Source: Algoriphagus sp. (GTDB taxonomy: Bacteria > Bacteroidota > Bacteroidia > Cytophagales > Cyclobacteriaceae). From it: a stretch of DNA of 64,000 nt. Shown here one piece after another: positions 7,566 through 15,977 of the stretch. Numbering within the stretch: the stretch's first letter is position 1; each line of letters begins with the position of its first letter. Position numbers and translations under genes: made by a program. Under the pieces are notes generated by a model. The model searched no databases. It was not told the DNA's origin and worked only from the letters and a program-made list of their open reading frames with translations. The DNA is taken from the NCBI GenBank assembly GCA_030729785.1, contig JANQWS010000023.1:62001-126000 (forward strand). Reading direction: 5' to 3'.

Positions 7566-8813
7566 ATGAAAAAACGTTCCTTTTTAAAGTATTTTGCAGC
7601 GCTAGGCCTTGGAGGATCCTTGCTTCCCTCTGAATTAAAAGCCTTTGATTTCGATACCTTGGATTGGTCAAGTGAAGATATCTGGGATCAATTACGCGCA
7701 GGCTACCGACTCAAACCAGATTACCTCAACTTTGAGAATGGGTACTATTGCTTTCTTCCTCAAGAGTTACTTGAAAAATACATTTCCCATATCCGTGAGA
7801 TCAATTACCAAGGATCGCATTACATGCGTGGAGTTCAATTTGAAAACAAAGCTAAATCTGCAGCTGCCTTAGCTGGCTTTCTAGATGCCGATCCTGAAGA
7901 AGTTGTTTTAACTCGAAATACTACCGAGTCCTTGGATTTGATTATTTCTGGCTATCCTTGGAAGGCCGGTGATGAGGCGATCTTTGCCAACCAGGACTAT
8001 GGTACTATGCAAACCATGTTTGAACTGGCATCTAGACGCTGGGGAATAAAAACGGTGAAAGTGGATATTCCCATGCATCCCAAATCGGATGAAGAAGTGG
8101 TGGAAATTTATCGAAAGGCAATTACGCCCAAAACCAAGCTGTTGATGGTGCCACATATTGTCAATATCACTGGTCATATCCTTCCTGTCCGGAAAATTGC
8201 GGACATGGCGCATGCCCAAGGAGTAGAAATCATGTTGGACGGCGCTCATGCAGTGGGACATTTTACCTTTAGTATGAAAGATCTGGATTGCGATTATTAC
8301 GGATCCAGCCTACACAAGTGGTTAAGCGTCCCGTTAGGTGCAGGTTTACTTTATGTAAAAAAAGATAAGGTTTCTAAAATCCAACCCCTTCTGGCACCAG
8401 GTAACTTGAATTTGACTAGCATTGCCTACCTCAACCACATTGGTACCCACCCTGCGGCCACGGATTTGACGGTGCTGGATTCCATTGCGTTCCAAGAGAA
8501 AATCGGTTCCAAGAGAAAGGAAGATCGACTTCGGTTTATCCAAAAATACTGGTCTGATCAAGTGCGGAATGTGCCCGGTATCCGTGTAAATACACCTGAA
8601 GATCCAGCTCGATGCTGTGGCATTGGAAACGTGTGGGTAGAAAAACTGTCCCCTTCAGAAATGGGCAAAATACTGATGGATAAATACAAGATTTTTACCG
8701 CGCCTATTGATGGATCGGGAGTTCGGGGGGTTCGTGTGAGCCCAAATATTTATACGAGCACTGCGGATTGTGATGCATTGGTGATAGCACTGAAAGAAAT
8801 GGCAAAATCTTAA
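7566..8813 (+). CDS. Exported class V PLP-dependent aminotransferase-fold protein
   Basis: Protein of 415 residues. The N-terminus MKKRSFLKYFAALGLGGSLLP resembles a short Tat-type or lipoprotein-like leader without a twin Arg, so export is uncertain. The fold is fold-type I PLP enzyme, class V (isopenicillin-N epimerase/cysteine desulfurase-like): TRNTTESL at about 117 (phosphate contact), MLDGAHAVG with PLP-ring Asp at 225, and SSLHKW with Schiff-base Lys at 251. A short C-terminal domain follows. Exported members are found near amino-acid uptake genes in other Bacteroidota; the substrate is unknown. It is immediately downstream of the zinc-ribbon gene and followed by a terminator. Confidence 0.85.
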   Translation: MKKRSFLKYFAALGLGGSLLPSELKAFDFDTLDWSSEDIWDQLRAGYRLKPDYLNFENGYYCFLPQELLEKYISHIREINYQGSHYMRGVQFENKAKSAAALAGFLDADPEEVVLTRNTTESLDLIISGYPWKAGDEAIFANQDYGTMQTMFELASRRWGIKTVKVDIPMHPKSDEEVVEIYRKAITPKTKLLMVPHIVNITGHILPVRKIADMAHAQGVEIMLDGAHAVGHFTFSMKDLDCDYYGSSLHKWLSVPLGAGLLYVKKDKVSKIQPLLAPGNLNLTSIAYLNHIGTHPAATDLTVLDSIAFQEKIGSKRKEDRLRFIQKYWSDQVRNVPGIRVNTPEDPARCCGIGNVWVEKLSPSEMGKILMDKYKIFTAPIDGSGVRGVRVSPNIYTSTADCDALVIALKEMAKS

Positions 8814-8830
8814 CACTATAAGAAAAATTT

Positions 8831-8860
8831 ACTAAAAGGGCTTCTTTAGTCCTTTTTTTT
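8831..8860 (+). terminator. Rho-independent terminator after the class V aminotransferase
   Basis: AAAAGG and CCTTTT arms around an 11-base loop are followed by a run of eight T residues in total. It starts about 20 bases after the stop at 8813. Confidence 0.6.
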
Positions 8861-9172
8861 GTAAACAAAAAAAACCTTTCCACTAAAAATAATGGGGGAA
8901 TTACTTGGAATTCATTGATAGATAGGCAAATTTTGCAGCCTCAAATCATGGAAACCTCTAAAAACATATCATTTAGCTCAAAATCGTCTTTTTTCCAGAC
9001 GACAGATACGTTATTGAAGGTTATTTTTTCAGCATTTTGCTTCAGGCAGACCTTCAGGGTTTAACCCTCTATCGATTTATGTCTCCCTTCGCGGAAGGCA
9101 CCAATAGCACCCTCCTTTTTATACAAGTTTGTAGCCTTGCCCATCAAGTGGCAAAATTATGTTGACTAAACT
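8861..9172 (+). promoter_or_regulatory. Leader/promoter region of the arginine operon
   Basis: The gap between the terminator and the GNAT gene holds no clear conserved gene. Three things can be seen. An ATG at 8948 opens a 38-codon frame that ends ...FCFRQTFRV, with two Arg AGG codons in its last seven codons. A 13-base palindrome AGGGTTTAACCCT at 9056-9068 overlaps that frame's stop. A small CCTTC/GAAGG hairpin lies at 9086-9098. A near-consensus -7 box (CAAGTTTG, one mismatch) lies about 45 bases before the GNAT start. Arginine-responsive control from here is plausible but not shown. Confidence 0.35.
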
Positions 9173-9730
9173 ATGGAAGATTTAGCATTCCACATTGGAG
9201 TTGCGAATAGCACTCATAAACTATATGCCGATCAAATAGCAGCAGAGATGGAAAATTCTGCCAAAGCTCGAGGAACTGGTATAGCCAAACGAAGTCCTGC
9301 TTATTTGGAAGCCAAAATGGAAGAAGGAAAGGCAGTCATTGCTTTAACTAGCGCAGGAAACTGGGTAGGGTTTTGTTACATTGAGGCTTGGGGACATGGG
9401 AAGTTTGTTGCTAATTCTGGGTTAATTGTAGCTCCTGAATACAGACAATATGGGTTGGCTCGAAAAATCAAACAAGAAGTATTTAAATTGAGTCAAGAGA
9501 AATACCCGGAATCAAAGATTTTCGGTTTGACTACCGGAGCAGCAGTCATGAAAATAAATTCAGAACTGGGCTATATTCCCGTTTCTTATTCCGCATTGAC
9601 TGATGACGAAGAATTTTGGAAAGGCTGCCAAAGTTGCGTCAACTTTGAAATCTTAACCGCAAAAAATCGACAAAATTGTCTCTGTACTGCCATGCTTTTT
9701 GATCCAAAATCGAAGAAAAAAGAAAGTTAG
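9173..9730 (+). CDS. GNAT acyltransferase heading the arginine operon; candidate N-acylglutamate synthase
   Basis: Protein of 185 residues with a GNAT core. The acyl-CoA pyrophosphate loop is VAPEYRQYGLARKIK at about 87-100, with the R/Q-x-x-G-x-A pattern. A strand before it is NSGLIV, and the downstream region holds ESKIFGLTTGAAVMKINSELGY. The gene is the first of an eight-gene arginine operon that has no argA or argJ. By position it is the best candidate for the first step, acylation of glutamate by acetyl- or succinyl-CoA. It is not a classical ArgA (no amino-acid-kinase domain). The role is inferred from context; acyl donor preference is unknown. A cysteine-rich patch near the end (KGCQSCVNF, QNCLC) is unusual. 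Confidence 0.68.
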   Translation: MEDLAFHIGVANSTHKLYADQIAAEMENSAKARGTGIAKRSPAYLEAKMEEGKAVIALTSAGNWVGFCYIEAWGHGKFVANSGLIVAPEYRQYGLARKIKQEVFKLSQEKYPESKIFGLTTGAAVMKINSELGYIPVSYSALTDDEEFWKGCQSCVNFEILTAKNRQNCLCTAMLFDPKSKKKES

Positions 9731-9780
9731 TACAATAGAGAAAAAGTAATAATTACTTTAATGCTTTCAAAACCTATCCT

Positions 9781-10974
9781 ATGAAAAAAGTAGTTTTAGC
9801 TTACAGTGGTGGATTAGACACCACCTTTTGTGCTCTTCATCTCTCAAAAGACTTGGGGTACGAAGTTCATGCAGTCCTAGTAAATACGGGTGGATTTGGA
9901 GAGCAAGAACTTTTAGCAATTGAACATCGCGCGCATGCTTTGGGCGTTGCTTCCTTTCGACAATTGGATGTAGTTCAAGAATATTACCAGGAAGTAATTC
10001 GCTTCTTAGTTTACGGAAATGTTCTAAAAAATGACACCTACCCCCTTTCTGTTTCCGCAGAACGAATTCTTCAAGCCAAATCAATCGCAGAATATGCACA
10101 ATCCATAGGGGCCAAAGCAATTGCCCACGGTTCTACAGGAGCAGGAAATGATCAGGTACGATTTGATATGATTTTCCAAATACTAGTTCCAGAAGTGGAA
10201 ATCATTACCCCGATTCGTGACCTAAAACTAAGTAGACAAGAAGAGATAGACTATTTAAAAAAGCATGGTGTATCTATGAATTTTGAAAAGGCGGCTTACT
10301 CAGTCAACAAAGGAATTTGGGGTACTTCTGTGGGAGGAAAAGAAACCTTAACTTCTTTAGGTTTTCTTCCAGAGGAGGCATGGCCTACGCCAGTTACGGA
10401 AAGTAATCCAAAAGAAATCAAATTGACTTTTGTTCAAGGAGAAATAAAAGGCATAGATGGAGTTACTTATGCTAACCCTGTTGATGCCATTCTAAAACTT
10501 CAATCTTTAGCTGCTCCCTACGGAATAGGACGAGATATCCATGTAGGAGACACAATTATAGGAATTAAAGGTCGAGTAGGTTTTGAAGCTGCTGCTCCTT
10601 TAATTCTGATTAAAGCACACCAACTAATCGAAAAGCATACTTTAACCAAGTGGCAACTGTATTGGAAAAAACAGTTGTCCGAGTTCTATGGAAATCACCT
10701 CCATGAAGGTCATTTTTTGGATCCAGTAATGCGCAATTTTGAAACGTTCCTAGAAAGCACGCAAGCCCAAGTGACTGGAGAAGTTGCGGTTTTATTACAA
10801 CCTTATCGATTTACTTTGCTTGGAATTACATCCAATCACGACTTAATGTCCGCCAAATTTGGAACCTATGGCGAAATGAATTCTGGATATACTGGCGAGG
10901 ATGTAAAAGGATTTACACGCATATTGGGAAACCAAACGTCTATTTTCCATAAGGTAAAAAAATCAAATGACTAA
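9781..10974 (+). CDS. argG: Argininosuccinate synthase
   Basis: Protein of 397 residues. It joins citrulline and aspartate with ATP to give argininosuccinate, the seventh step of arginine synthesis, in the cytoplasm. The N-terminal ATP pyrophosphatase P-loop AYSGGLDTT is at 7-15. The substrate region follows with HGSTGAGNDQVRFD (about 119-132), and the nucleotide/citrulline segment YSVNKGIWG is present. The C-terminal domain is complete. The length is typical of the Bacteroidota form. The start is 50 bases after the GNAT gene, and the end overlaps argC by 8 bases. Confidence 0.97.
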   Translation: MKKVVLAYSGGLDTTFCALHLSKDLGYEVHAVLVNTGGFGEQELLAIEHRAHALGVASFRQLDVVQEYYQEVIRFLVYGNVLKNDTYPLSVSAERILQAKSIAEYAQSIGAKAIAHGSTGAGNDQVRFDMIFQILVPEVEIITPIRDLKLSRQEEIDYLKKHGVSMNFEKAAYSVNKGIWGTSVGGKETLTSLGFLPEEAWPTPVTESNPKEIKLTFVQGEIKGIDGVTYANPVDAILKLQSLAAPYGIGRDIHVGDTIIGIKGRVGFEAAAPLILIKAHQLIEKHTLTKWQLYWKKQLSEFYGNHLHEGHFLDPVMRNFETFLESTQAQVTGEVAVLLQPYRFTLLGITSNHDLMSAKFGTYGEMNSGYTGEDVKGFTRILGNQTSIFHKVKKSND

Positions 10975-11935
10975 AATCAAAACAGCAATTATAGGAGCCG
11001 CGGGGTACACTGGGGCTGAGCTTGTTCGGCTTTTGGTGCATCATCCCGCTTGCGAACTAGTATGTCTCTATTCCTCCAGCCAAAAAGGCAAACGTATTGA
11101 TGAATTGCATGGTGATTTAATTGGGGATTGCGACCTTCTATTTACAGATGTAGTTCCACATTCTGGATTAGATGCGGTTTTTTTATGCTTACCACATGGC
11201 GAGGCTACCTCGTTTCTCAAACAACATTCATTTTCAGATACAACTGTCCTTATTGACTTATCCACTGATTTCCGAAATGAATCCGCTGGATTTGTTTATG
11301 GTTTACCAGAAGTGAATGCACATAAAGTAAAAACAGCAAAACGAATTGCTAATCCTGGCTGCTTTGCAACAGCGATTCAATTGGCATTAGCTCCGGCAAT
11401 TCAAAAAAATTGGGTTCAGGGCCCTATTCATGTCACAGGCATTACGGGTAGTACAGGTGCAGGTAAAAGTTTAACCGAAACCTCTCACTTTAGCTATAGA
11501 ACAAACAACCTATCAGTTTATAAACTTTTCAATCATCAGCACCTTCAAGAAATTAAGCAAACCTTTCAACAGCTTAATCCTGAGGCAAAAGAAGAAATTC
11601 TATTTGTTCCCTACCGAGGAAATTTTTCAAGAGGAATTTGGATTACTGCCTATTTCCCTTTTACTGGAACAACGGAAATGGCCATAAATTACTACAAGGA
11701 ATTCTATTCTCAAGCAGTATTTACCCACGTTACAGAAGGTGAACTTGATCTAAAGAAAGTAATAAACACAAATAAGTGCCTCCTTTCCTTACAGGTTCAA
11801 AACGGTCAATTGATTATTTATTCAGCAGTGGATAACCTCTTAAAAGGAGCTTCGGGGCAGGCGGTTCAAAACTTTAACCTTGCTTTTGGATTAGAAGAAA
11901 AAATGGGTTTGAATTTAAAATCTGTTGTTTATTAA
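10967..11935 (+). CDS. argC: N-acyl-gamma-glutamyl-phosphate reductase
   Basis: Protein of 322 residues. It reduces N-acylglutamyl 5-phosphate to the semialdehyde with NADPH. The Rossmann start GAAGYTGAELVRLL is at 10-23. The catalytic Cys132 lies in ANPGCFAT. The LPHGEA loop is at about 75-80. A short-type ArgC with a C-terminal NLLKGASGQAVQN motif near 286. The ATG lies within the 3' end of argG (8-base overlap), so the two are coupled. If the operon uses succinylated intermediates (see the argF' entry), the substrate would be the succinyl form. Confidence 0.96.
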   Translation: MTKIKTAIIGAAGYTGAELVRLLVHHPACELVCLYSSSQKGKRIDELHGDLIGDCDLLFTDVVPHSGLDAVFLCLPHGEATSFLKQHSFSDTTVLIDLSTDFRNESAGFVYGLPEVNAHKVKTAKRIANPGCFATAIQLALAPAIQKNWVQGPIHVTGITGSTGAGKSLTETSHFSYRTNNLSVYKLFNHQHLQEIKQTFQQLNPEAKEEILFVPYRGNFSRGIWITAYFPFTGTTEMAINYYKEFYSQAVFTHVTEGELDLKKVINTNKCLLSLQVQNGQLIIYSAVDNLLKGASGQAVQNFNLAFGLEEKMGLNLKSVVY

Positions 11936-11973
11936 GTTAATATTCTTGCAGTCACTTCACTTGAATAGAAAAA

Positions 11974-13116
11974 ATGAAATTATTCGATGTTTATCCCCTC
12001 ATTCCAGTAAACCTTGTTAAAGCTAAAGGAAGCCGTTTGTGGGATGACCAGGGTCAAGAATATTTGGATTTATATGGAGGACATGCGGTCATCTCTATCG
12101 GACATAGCCATCCGCATTATGTGCAGCGCATCACAGAGCAAGTTGAGCAACTAGGCTTTTATTCCAACTCGATTCAAATCCCTTTACAGCAAGCATTAGC
12201 TACCAAATTGGCTGAATTATCTTGTCTTCACGAATACCAGTTGTTTTTGGTCAATTCAGGTGCAGAGGCAAATGAAAATGCCCTAAAAATGGCTTCATTT
12301 GTTACCAATAAATCTGGTTTTATTGCATTTTCTGGATCCTTCCATGGCCGTACTTCTGCAGCAGTAGCCTTGACAGATAATGCCAAGTTAGTGGCTCCTT
12401 GCAATGAAAGAGATGATTTTTATATTTTGCCTTTAGGTGATTTAGAAGCAGTAGAAAAAATACTGGCTACACAATCCATTGCAGGAATTCTAATTGAAGG
12501 GATTCAAGGAGTAGGTGGTATTCAAGTACCAGAATCCAATTTTCTCCTAGGCCTTCAAAAATTAGCCAAAACCTATGGTGCTAAATTAATCCTTGATGAA
12601 GTACAATCGGGATATGGCCGAACAGGTCGTTTTTTTGCACACCAATGGGTAGATGGCTTGGAACCCGATTTAATTACAATTGCTAAGGGAATGGGGAATG
12701 GATTTCCTATTGGTGGACTATTACTTTCTCCAGATTTTAAGGCAAGCTACGGATTGTTAGGAACTACCTTTGGTGGAAACCATTTAGCTTGTGCAGCAGG
12801 TCTTGCGGTCCTAGAAGTTTTAGAAAAAGAACACTTACAGAAAAAGGCATTGGAATTGGGCACAAAACTCATAGCTGAATTACTTACACTACCGGGAATA
12901 ACTGCTGTACGAGGGAAGGGATTAATGATTGGGTTTGATTTAAACCAAGATGCAGGTCCTATTCGTAGCCTCTTGGTATCAAAATACAAGATTTTCACGG
13001 GTTCTGCTGCAAAGAAAGAAACAATTCGTCTATTGCCTCCTCTGACTATTACTTGGGAGGAGCTCGCTTCATTTGTAAGCGCTTTAAAAGATGCATTAAA
13101 CTCACATTCTCATTAA
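11974..13116 (+). CDS. argD: N-acylornithine aminotransferase
   Basis: Protein of 380 residues, class III PLP aminotransferase converting N-acylglutamate semialdehyde to N-acylornithine. NSGAEANENALK (about 94-105) binds the phosphate. The PLP-ring Asp is 208 in LILDEVQSGYGRTGRF, and the Schiff-base Lys is 238 in TIAKGMGNGFPIGG. A complete C-terminal domain follows. It starts 38 bases after argC and is followed 12 bases later by the transcarbamylase gene. Confidence 0.95.
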   Translation: MKLFDVYPLIPVNLVKAKGSRLWDDQGQEYLDLYGGHAVISIGHSHPHYVQRITEQVEQLGFYSNSIQIPLQQALATKLAELSCLHEYQLFLVNSGAEANENALKMASFVTNKSGFIAFSGSFHGRTSAAVALTDNAKLVAPCNERDDFYILPLGDLEAVEKILATQSIAGILIEGIQGVGGIQVPESNFLLGLQKLAKTYGAKLILDEVQSGYGRTGRFFAHQWVDGLEPDLITIAKGMGNGFPIGGLLLSPDFKASYGLLGTTFGGNHLACAAGLAVLEVLEKEHLQKKALELGTKLIAELLTLPGITAVRGKGLMIGFDLNQDAGPIRSLLVSKYKIFTGSAAKKETIRLLPPLTITWEELASFVSALKDALNSHSH

Positions 13117-13128
13117 ATTCGCTGATCA

Positions 13129-14073
13129 ATGAATCATTTTTATAAGTTTGAATCCAAAGAAATCGGTCAAGAATTACTGGAGTTAGCCACTTTATACAAG
13201 GCAAATCCTACCCTTCATTCAAGCAAAGGCAAAGGAAAGCGAATTGGATGTATTTTTTTAAATCCTTCTCTTAGAACACGTGTATCTACACAAATAGCTG
13301 CCCAGCAACTCGGCATGGAAGCCATCGTATTGAATATGGATAAGGAGGGTTGGGCTCTAGAAATGAAAGATGGAGCACTTATGAATGGGAGCACTGTGGA
13401 GCACATCAAAGATGCTGCAGGAGTTTTGGGTTCTTATTTTGACATTTTAGCACTTCGTGCATTTCCTACTTTAACCCAAAAGGAAGAAGATATTTCCGAT
13501 TTTGTATTCCATCAATTTGTGAACTATTCTCGGATTCCAGTGATTAGTTTAGAATCTGCTATTCGCCATCCATTGCAGAGTTTGGCAGATCAACTGACCA
13601 TTCAAGAATTAACTCAAAAAGAAAAAAAACCAAAAGTAGTACTCACTTGGGGCCCACACATAAAAGCAATTCCGCATGCTGTAGCCAACAGCTTTGCAGA
13701 ATGGACCTTAGGAATGGGACATGATTTGACCATTTGTCATCCTGAAGGATACGAGCTAGACCCTATCTTCACTCATGGCGCATTAATTACCACCAAGCAA
13801 GAAGAGGCGCTAGAGCAAGCAGATTTTGTTTATGTGAAAAATTGGTCTTCTTACAAGGACTATGGGAAGATTTTGACTACGGATCCCTCTTGGATGTTGA
13901 CAGAAGCGCATTTTAAGAATGCTCCTCAAGCCAAAATCATGCATTGTTTGCCTGTCCGGAGAAACGTAGAGCTTTCCGATGAACTTCTAGATGGACCTCG
14001 TTCCTTGGTACAGCAACAAGCCTTCAATAGAATCTATGCCGCACAAGCGGTCCTCAGTAAACTTCTCCCTTAA
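13129..14073 (+). CDS. argF': N-acylornithine carbamoyltransferase, predicted N-succinylornithine type
   Basis: Protein of 314 residues. It carbamoylates an N-acylated ornithine, unlike canonical ArgF. Carbamoyl-phosphate site NPSLRTR at 45-51; HPLQSLAD at about 147-154; HCLPVRRN near 281-288. The sequence resembles the Bacteroides fragilis N-succinylornithine enzyme throughout. The residue that sets acyl specificity (Glu92 in Xanthomonas N-acetylornithine enzyme, Pro90 in the B. fragilis succinyl enzyme) is Val90 here, in NGSTVEHIKDA. Glu-to-Val at this site has been reported to switch the Xanthomonas enzyme to succinylornithine, so succinyl specificity is predicted. Its place between argD and argB fits a pathway where deacylation comes after carbamoylation. 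Confidence 0.93.
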   Translation: MNHFYKFESKEIGQELLELATLYKANPTLHSSKGKGKRIGCIFLNPSLRTRVSTQIAAQQLGMEAIVLNMDKEGWALEMKDGALMNGSTVEHIKDAAGVLGSYFDILALRAFPTLTQKEEDISDFVFHQFVNYSRIPVISLESAIRHPLQSLADQLTIQELTQKEKKPKVVLTWGPHIKAIPHAVANSFAEWTLGMGHDLTICHPEGYELDPIFTHGALITTKQEEALEQADFVYVKNWSSYKDYGKILTTDPSWMLTEAHFKNAPQAKIMHCLPVRRNVELSDELLDGPRSLVQQQAFNRIYAAQAVLSKLLP

Positions 14074-14095
14074 ATTTTCTTAAATTCACCTGTTT

Positions 14096-14896
14096 ATGAA
14101 AATATCTATCATCAAAATCGGAGGAAATGTAATTGACTATCCTGAAAAGCTGGAGGAGTTTTTAAGCATTTTTGCCAAAGTTCCAGGCTTTAAAATCTTG
14201 GTACATGGTGGTGGAGTAATGGCGTCTCGTTTTGGGGAAAGTATGGGGATAATGCCTGAAATGATAGATGGTCGGAGAATCACCGACAAGGACACCTTAG
14301 ATATGGTAACGATGGTCTATGCAGGCTTAATCAGTAAAACTGTAGTGGCTAAACTTCAAGCGCTTAAAGTGAATGCAATTGGACTGACAGGTGCTGATGG
14401 AAACCTAATACGTTCAGTTAAGCGCCCTGTTCGTGGAATAGACTATGGCTTTGTAGGTGATATTCAGGAGGTAAACACGACTTTATTTCAACAATTACTT
14501 CAAATAGGTGTATTGCCTGTTGTGAATGCAATCACACACGACAAAAAAGGGCAGTTATTAAATACCAACGCCGATTCCATAGCGTCCGCCCTTGCTACAA
14601 GTTTGGCTGAAGAGCACCATGTGGATTTGTACTTTTGTTTCAACAAGCAAGGTGTACTTATTGATGAAAATAATGAGCAATCCATCATTCCACTGATTAA
14701 TGAGGACATTTACAGCGAACTACGGAAGGAAAATGTAATTCATTCTGGAATGATTCCTAAGCTTGACAACGCCTTTGAAGCCCTTAAACAAGGCGTTCAA
14801 CGTGTTTGGATTGGGAAAGCAGAAAATTTAATGATGGCTGTAAAAGGAAAGACAGCTGGAACTATCATTGAGCGACAACGTTACGATCTGTACTAA
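14096..14896 (+). CDS. argB: N-acylglutamate kinase
   Basis: Protein of 266 residues, amino-acid kinase family, phosphorylating N-acylglutamate. ATP-site IIKIGGNVID is at 5-14, and the substrate loop is VHGGGVMASRFG at about 37-48. The later segments VNAITHDKKGQLLNTNADSIASALA and VIHSGMIPKLDNA are typical of the kinase C-lobe. It lacks the N-terminal helix of arginine-inhibited kinases, so feedback inhibition by arginine is less likely (inference). The stop overlaps the ATG of the deacylase gene by one base (TAATG), so the two are coupled. Confidence 0.95.
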   Translation: MKISIIKIGGNVIDYPEKLEEFLSIFAKVPGFKILVHGGGVMASRFGESMGIMPEMIDGRRITDKDTLDMVTMVYAGLISKTVVAKLQALKVNAIGLTGADGNLIRSVKRPVRGIDYGFVGDIQEVNTTLFQQLLQIGVLPVVNAITHDKKGQLLNTNADSIASALATSLAEEHHVDLYFCFNKQGVLIDENNEQSIIPLINEDIYSELRKENVIHSGMIPKLDNAFEALKQGVQRVWIGKAENLMMAVKGKTAGTIIERQRYDLY

Positions 14897-15963
14897 TGGA
14901 TAACCTTGGAAAAGAAGCCGTTAGCTTATTAAAAAAATTGATTTCAATTTCTTCCTTTTCGAAATTTGAAGAAAATACTGCTTCAGAAATCAATAAATTT
15001 TTTAAAAAGAAAGGGGTGCAAACCCAAACTTCAGGAAATAATGTTTGGGCCTTTGCCAATCCTTACCAGGAAAAACTACCCACTGTATGGTTAAATTCCC
15101 ACCACGATACAGTAAAACCAGCATTAGGCTATACCAAAGATCCATTCACCCCCATTGAAGTTGATGGAAAATTATACGGTTTGGGTTCAAATGATGCAGG
15201 GGGACCTTTAGTAGCATTAATTGCATCTTTTTGCCATTTTATTGGTAAACCATTGCCTTTTAATTTATTACTTATTGCTTCAGCCGAAGAAGAAATTTCT
15301 GGATCGAATGGCATCAGTAGTCTACTTTCTATCCTCCCTCCTGCCGAATTAGTACTTGTTGGGGAACCTACTCAAATGAAATTAGCTGTAGCAGAAAAAG
15401 GCTTGCTCGTTTTGGAAGGTACTATTAAAGGAAAAGCAGGACATGCTGCACGAGAAGAAGGAGTGAATGCCATCTACCTCGCTTTGAATGATTTGATTAA
15501 AATAAAGGAGTATCAATTCAAGAAGATTTCTCCTTTTTTAGGTCCCTCCAAGCTGTCCTGTACCATTATTCATGCTGGGGAACAGCACAATCGGGTTCCT
15601 GAAATTTGTTCGTATGTTTTGGATATTCGAATGAACGAACTGTACACACATGAGGAAATAATTGACGAGTTAAATAAAGAGTTAACTGCAGAATTGGTAC
15701 CAAGAAGTACGCGGCTTCGTTCTTCATTTCTTCCAGAAAATCATGCACTACAGCAGGTTGCAAAAAAATTAGGATTGGAAATGTTTGGAAGCCCCACCCT
15801 ATCGGATCAAGCGTTAATTCCCTATCCTTCAGCAAAAATTGGACCTGGAGATTCTGCAAGATCCCATACTGCCGATGAGTTTATTTACATTCAAGAATTG
15901 GAAGAAAGTATCCCCCTTTACATATCGATTTTAGAGCAGTATGCTGCTTTACGAGGCCATTAA
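14896..15963 (+). CDS. argE: M20 family metallohydrolase, N-acylcitrulline/acylornithine deacylase
   Basis: Protein of 355 residues, M20 peptidase fold with two zinc sites. HHDTV at 69-73 holds metal His and catalytic Asp, GSNDAGG at 98-104 gives the bridging Asp, SAEEE at 129-133 gives the general base and metal Glu, and VGEPTQ near 154 and the late SHTADEFI carry further ligands. In the operon it should remove the acyl group from the carbamoylated product to give citrulline, because the transcarbamylase acts on acylornithine. It is not a close match to E. coli ArgE, so the symbol reflects role by context. Confidence 0.88.
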   Translation: MDNLGKEAVSLLKKLISISSFSKFEENTASEINKFFKKKGVQTQTSGNNVWAFANPYQEKLPTVWLNSHHDTVKPALGYTKDPFTPIEVDGKLYGLGSNDAGGPLVALIASFCHFIGKPLPFNLLLIASAEEEISGSNGISSLLSILPPAELVLVGEPTQMKLAVAEKGLLVLEGTIKGKAGHAAREEGVNAIYLALNDLIKIKEYQFKKISPFLGPSKLSCTIIHAGEQHNRVPEICSYVLDIRMNELYTHEEIIDELNKELTAELVPRSTRLRSSFLPENHALQQVAKKLGLEMFGSPTLSDQALIPYPSAKIGPGDSARSHTADEFIYIQELEESIPLYISILEQYAALRGH

Positions 15964-15977
15964 AAAAATAAGGTGCA

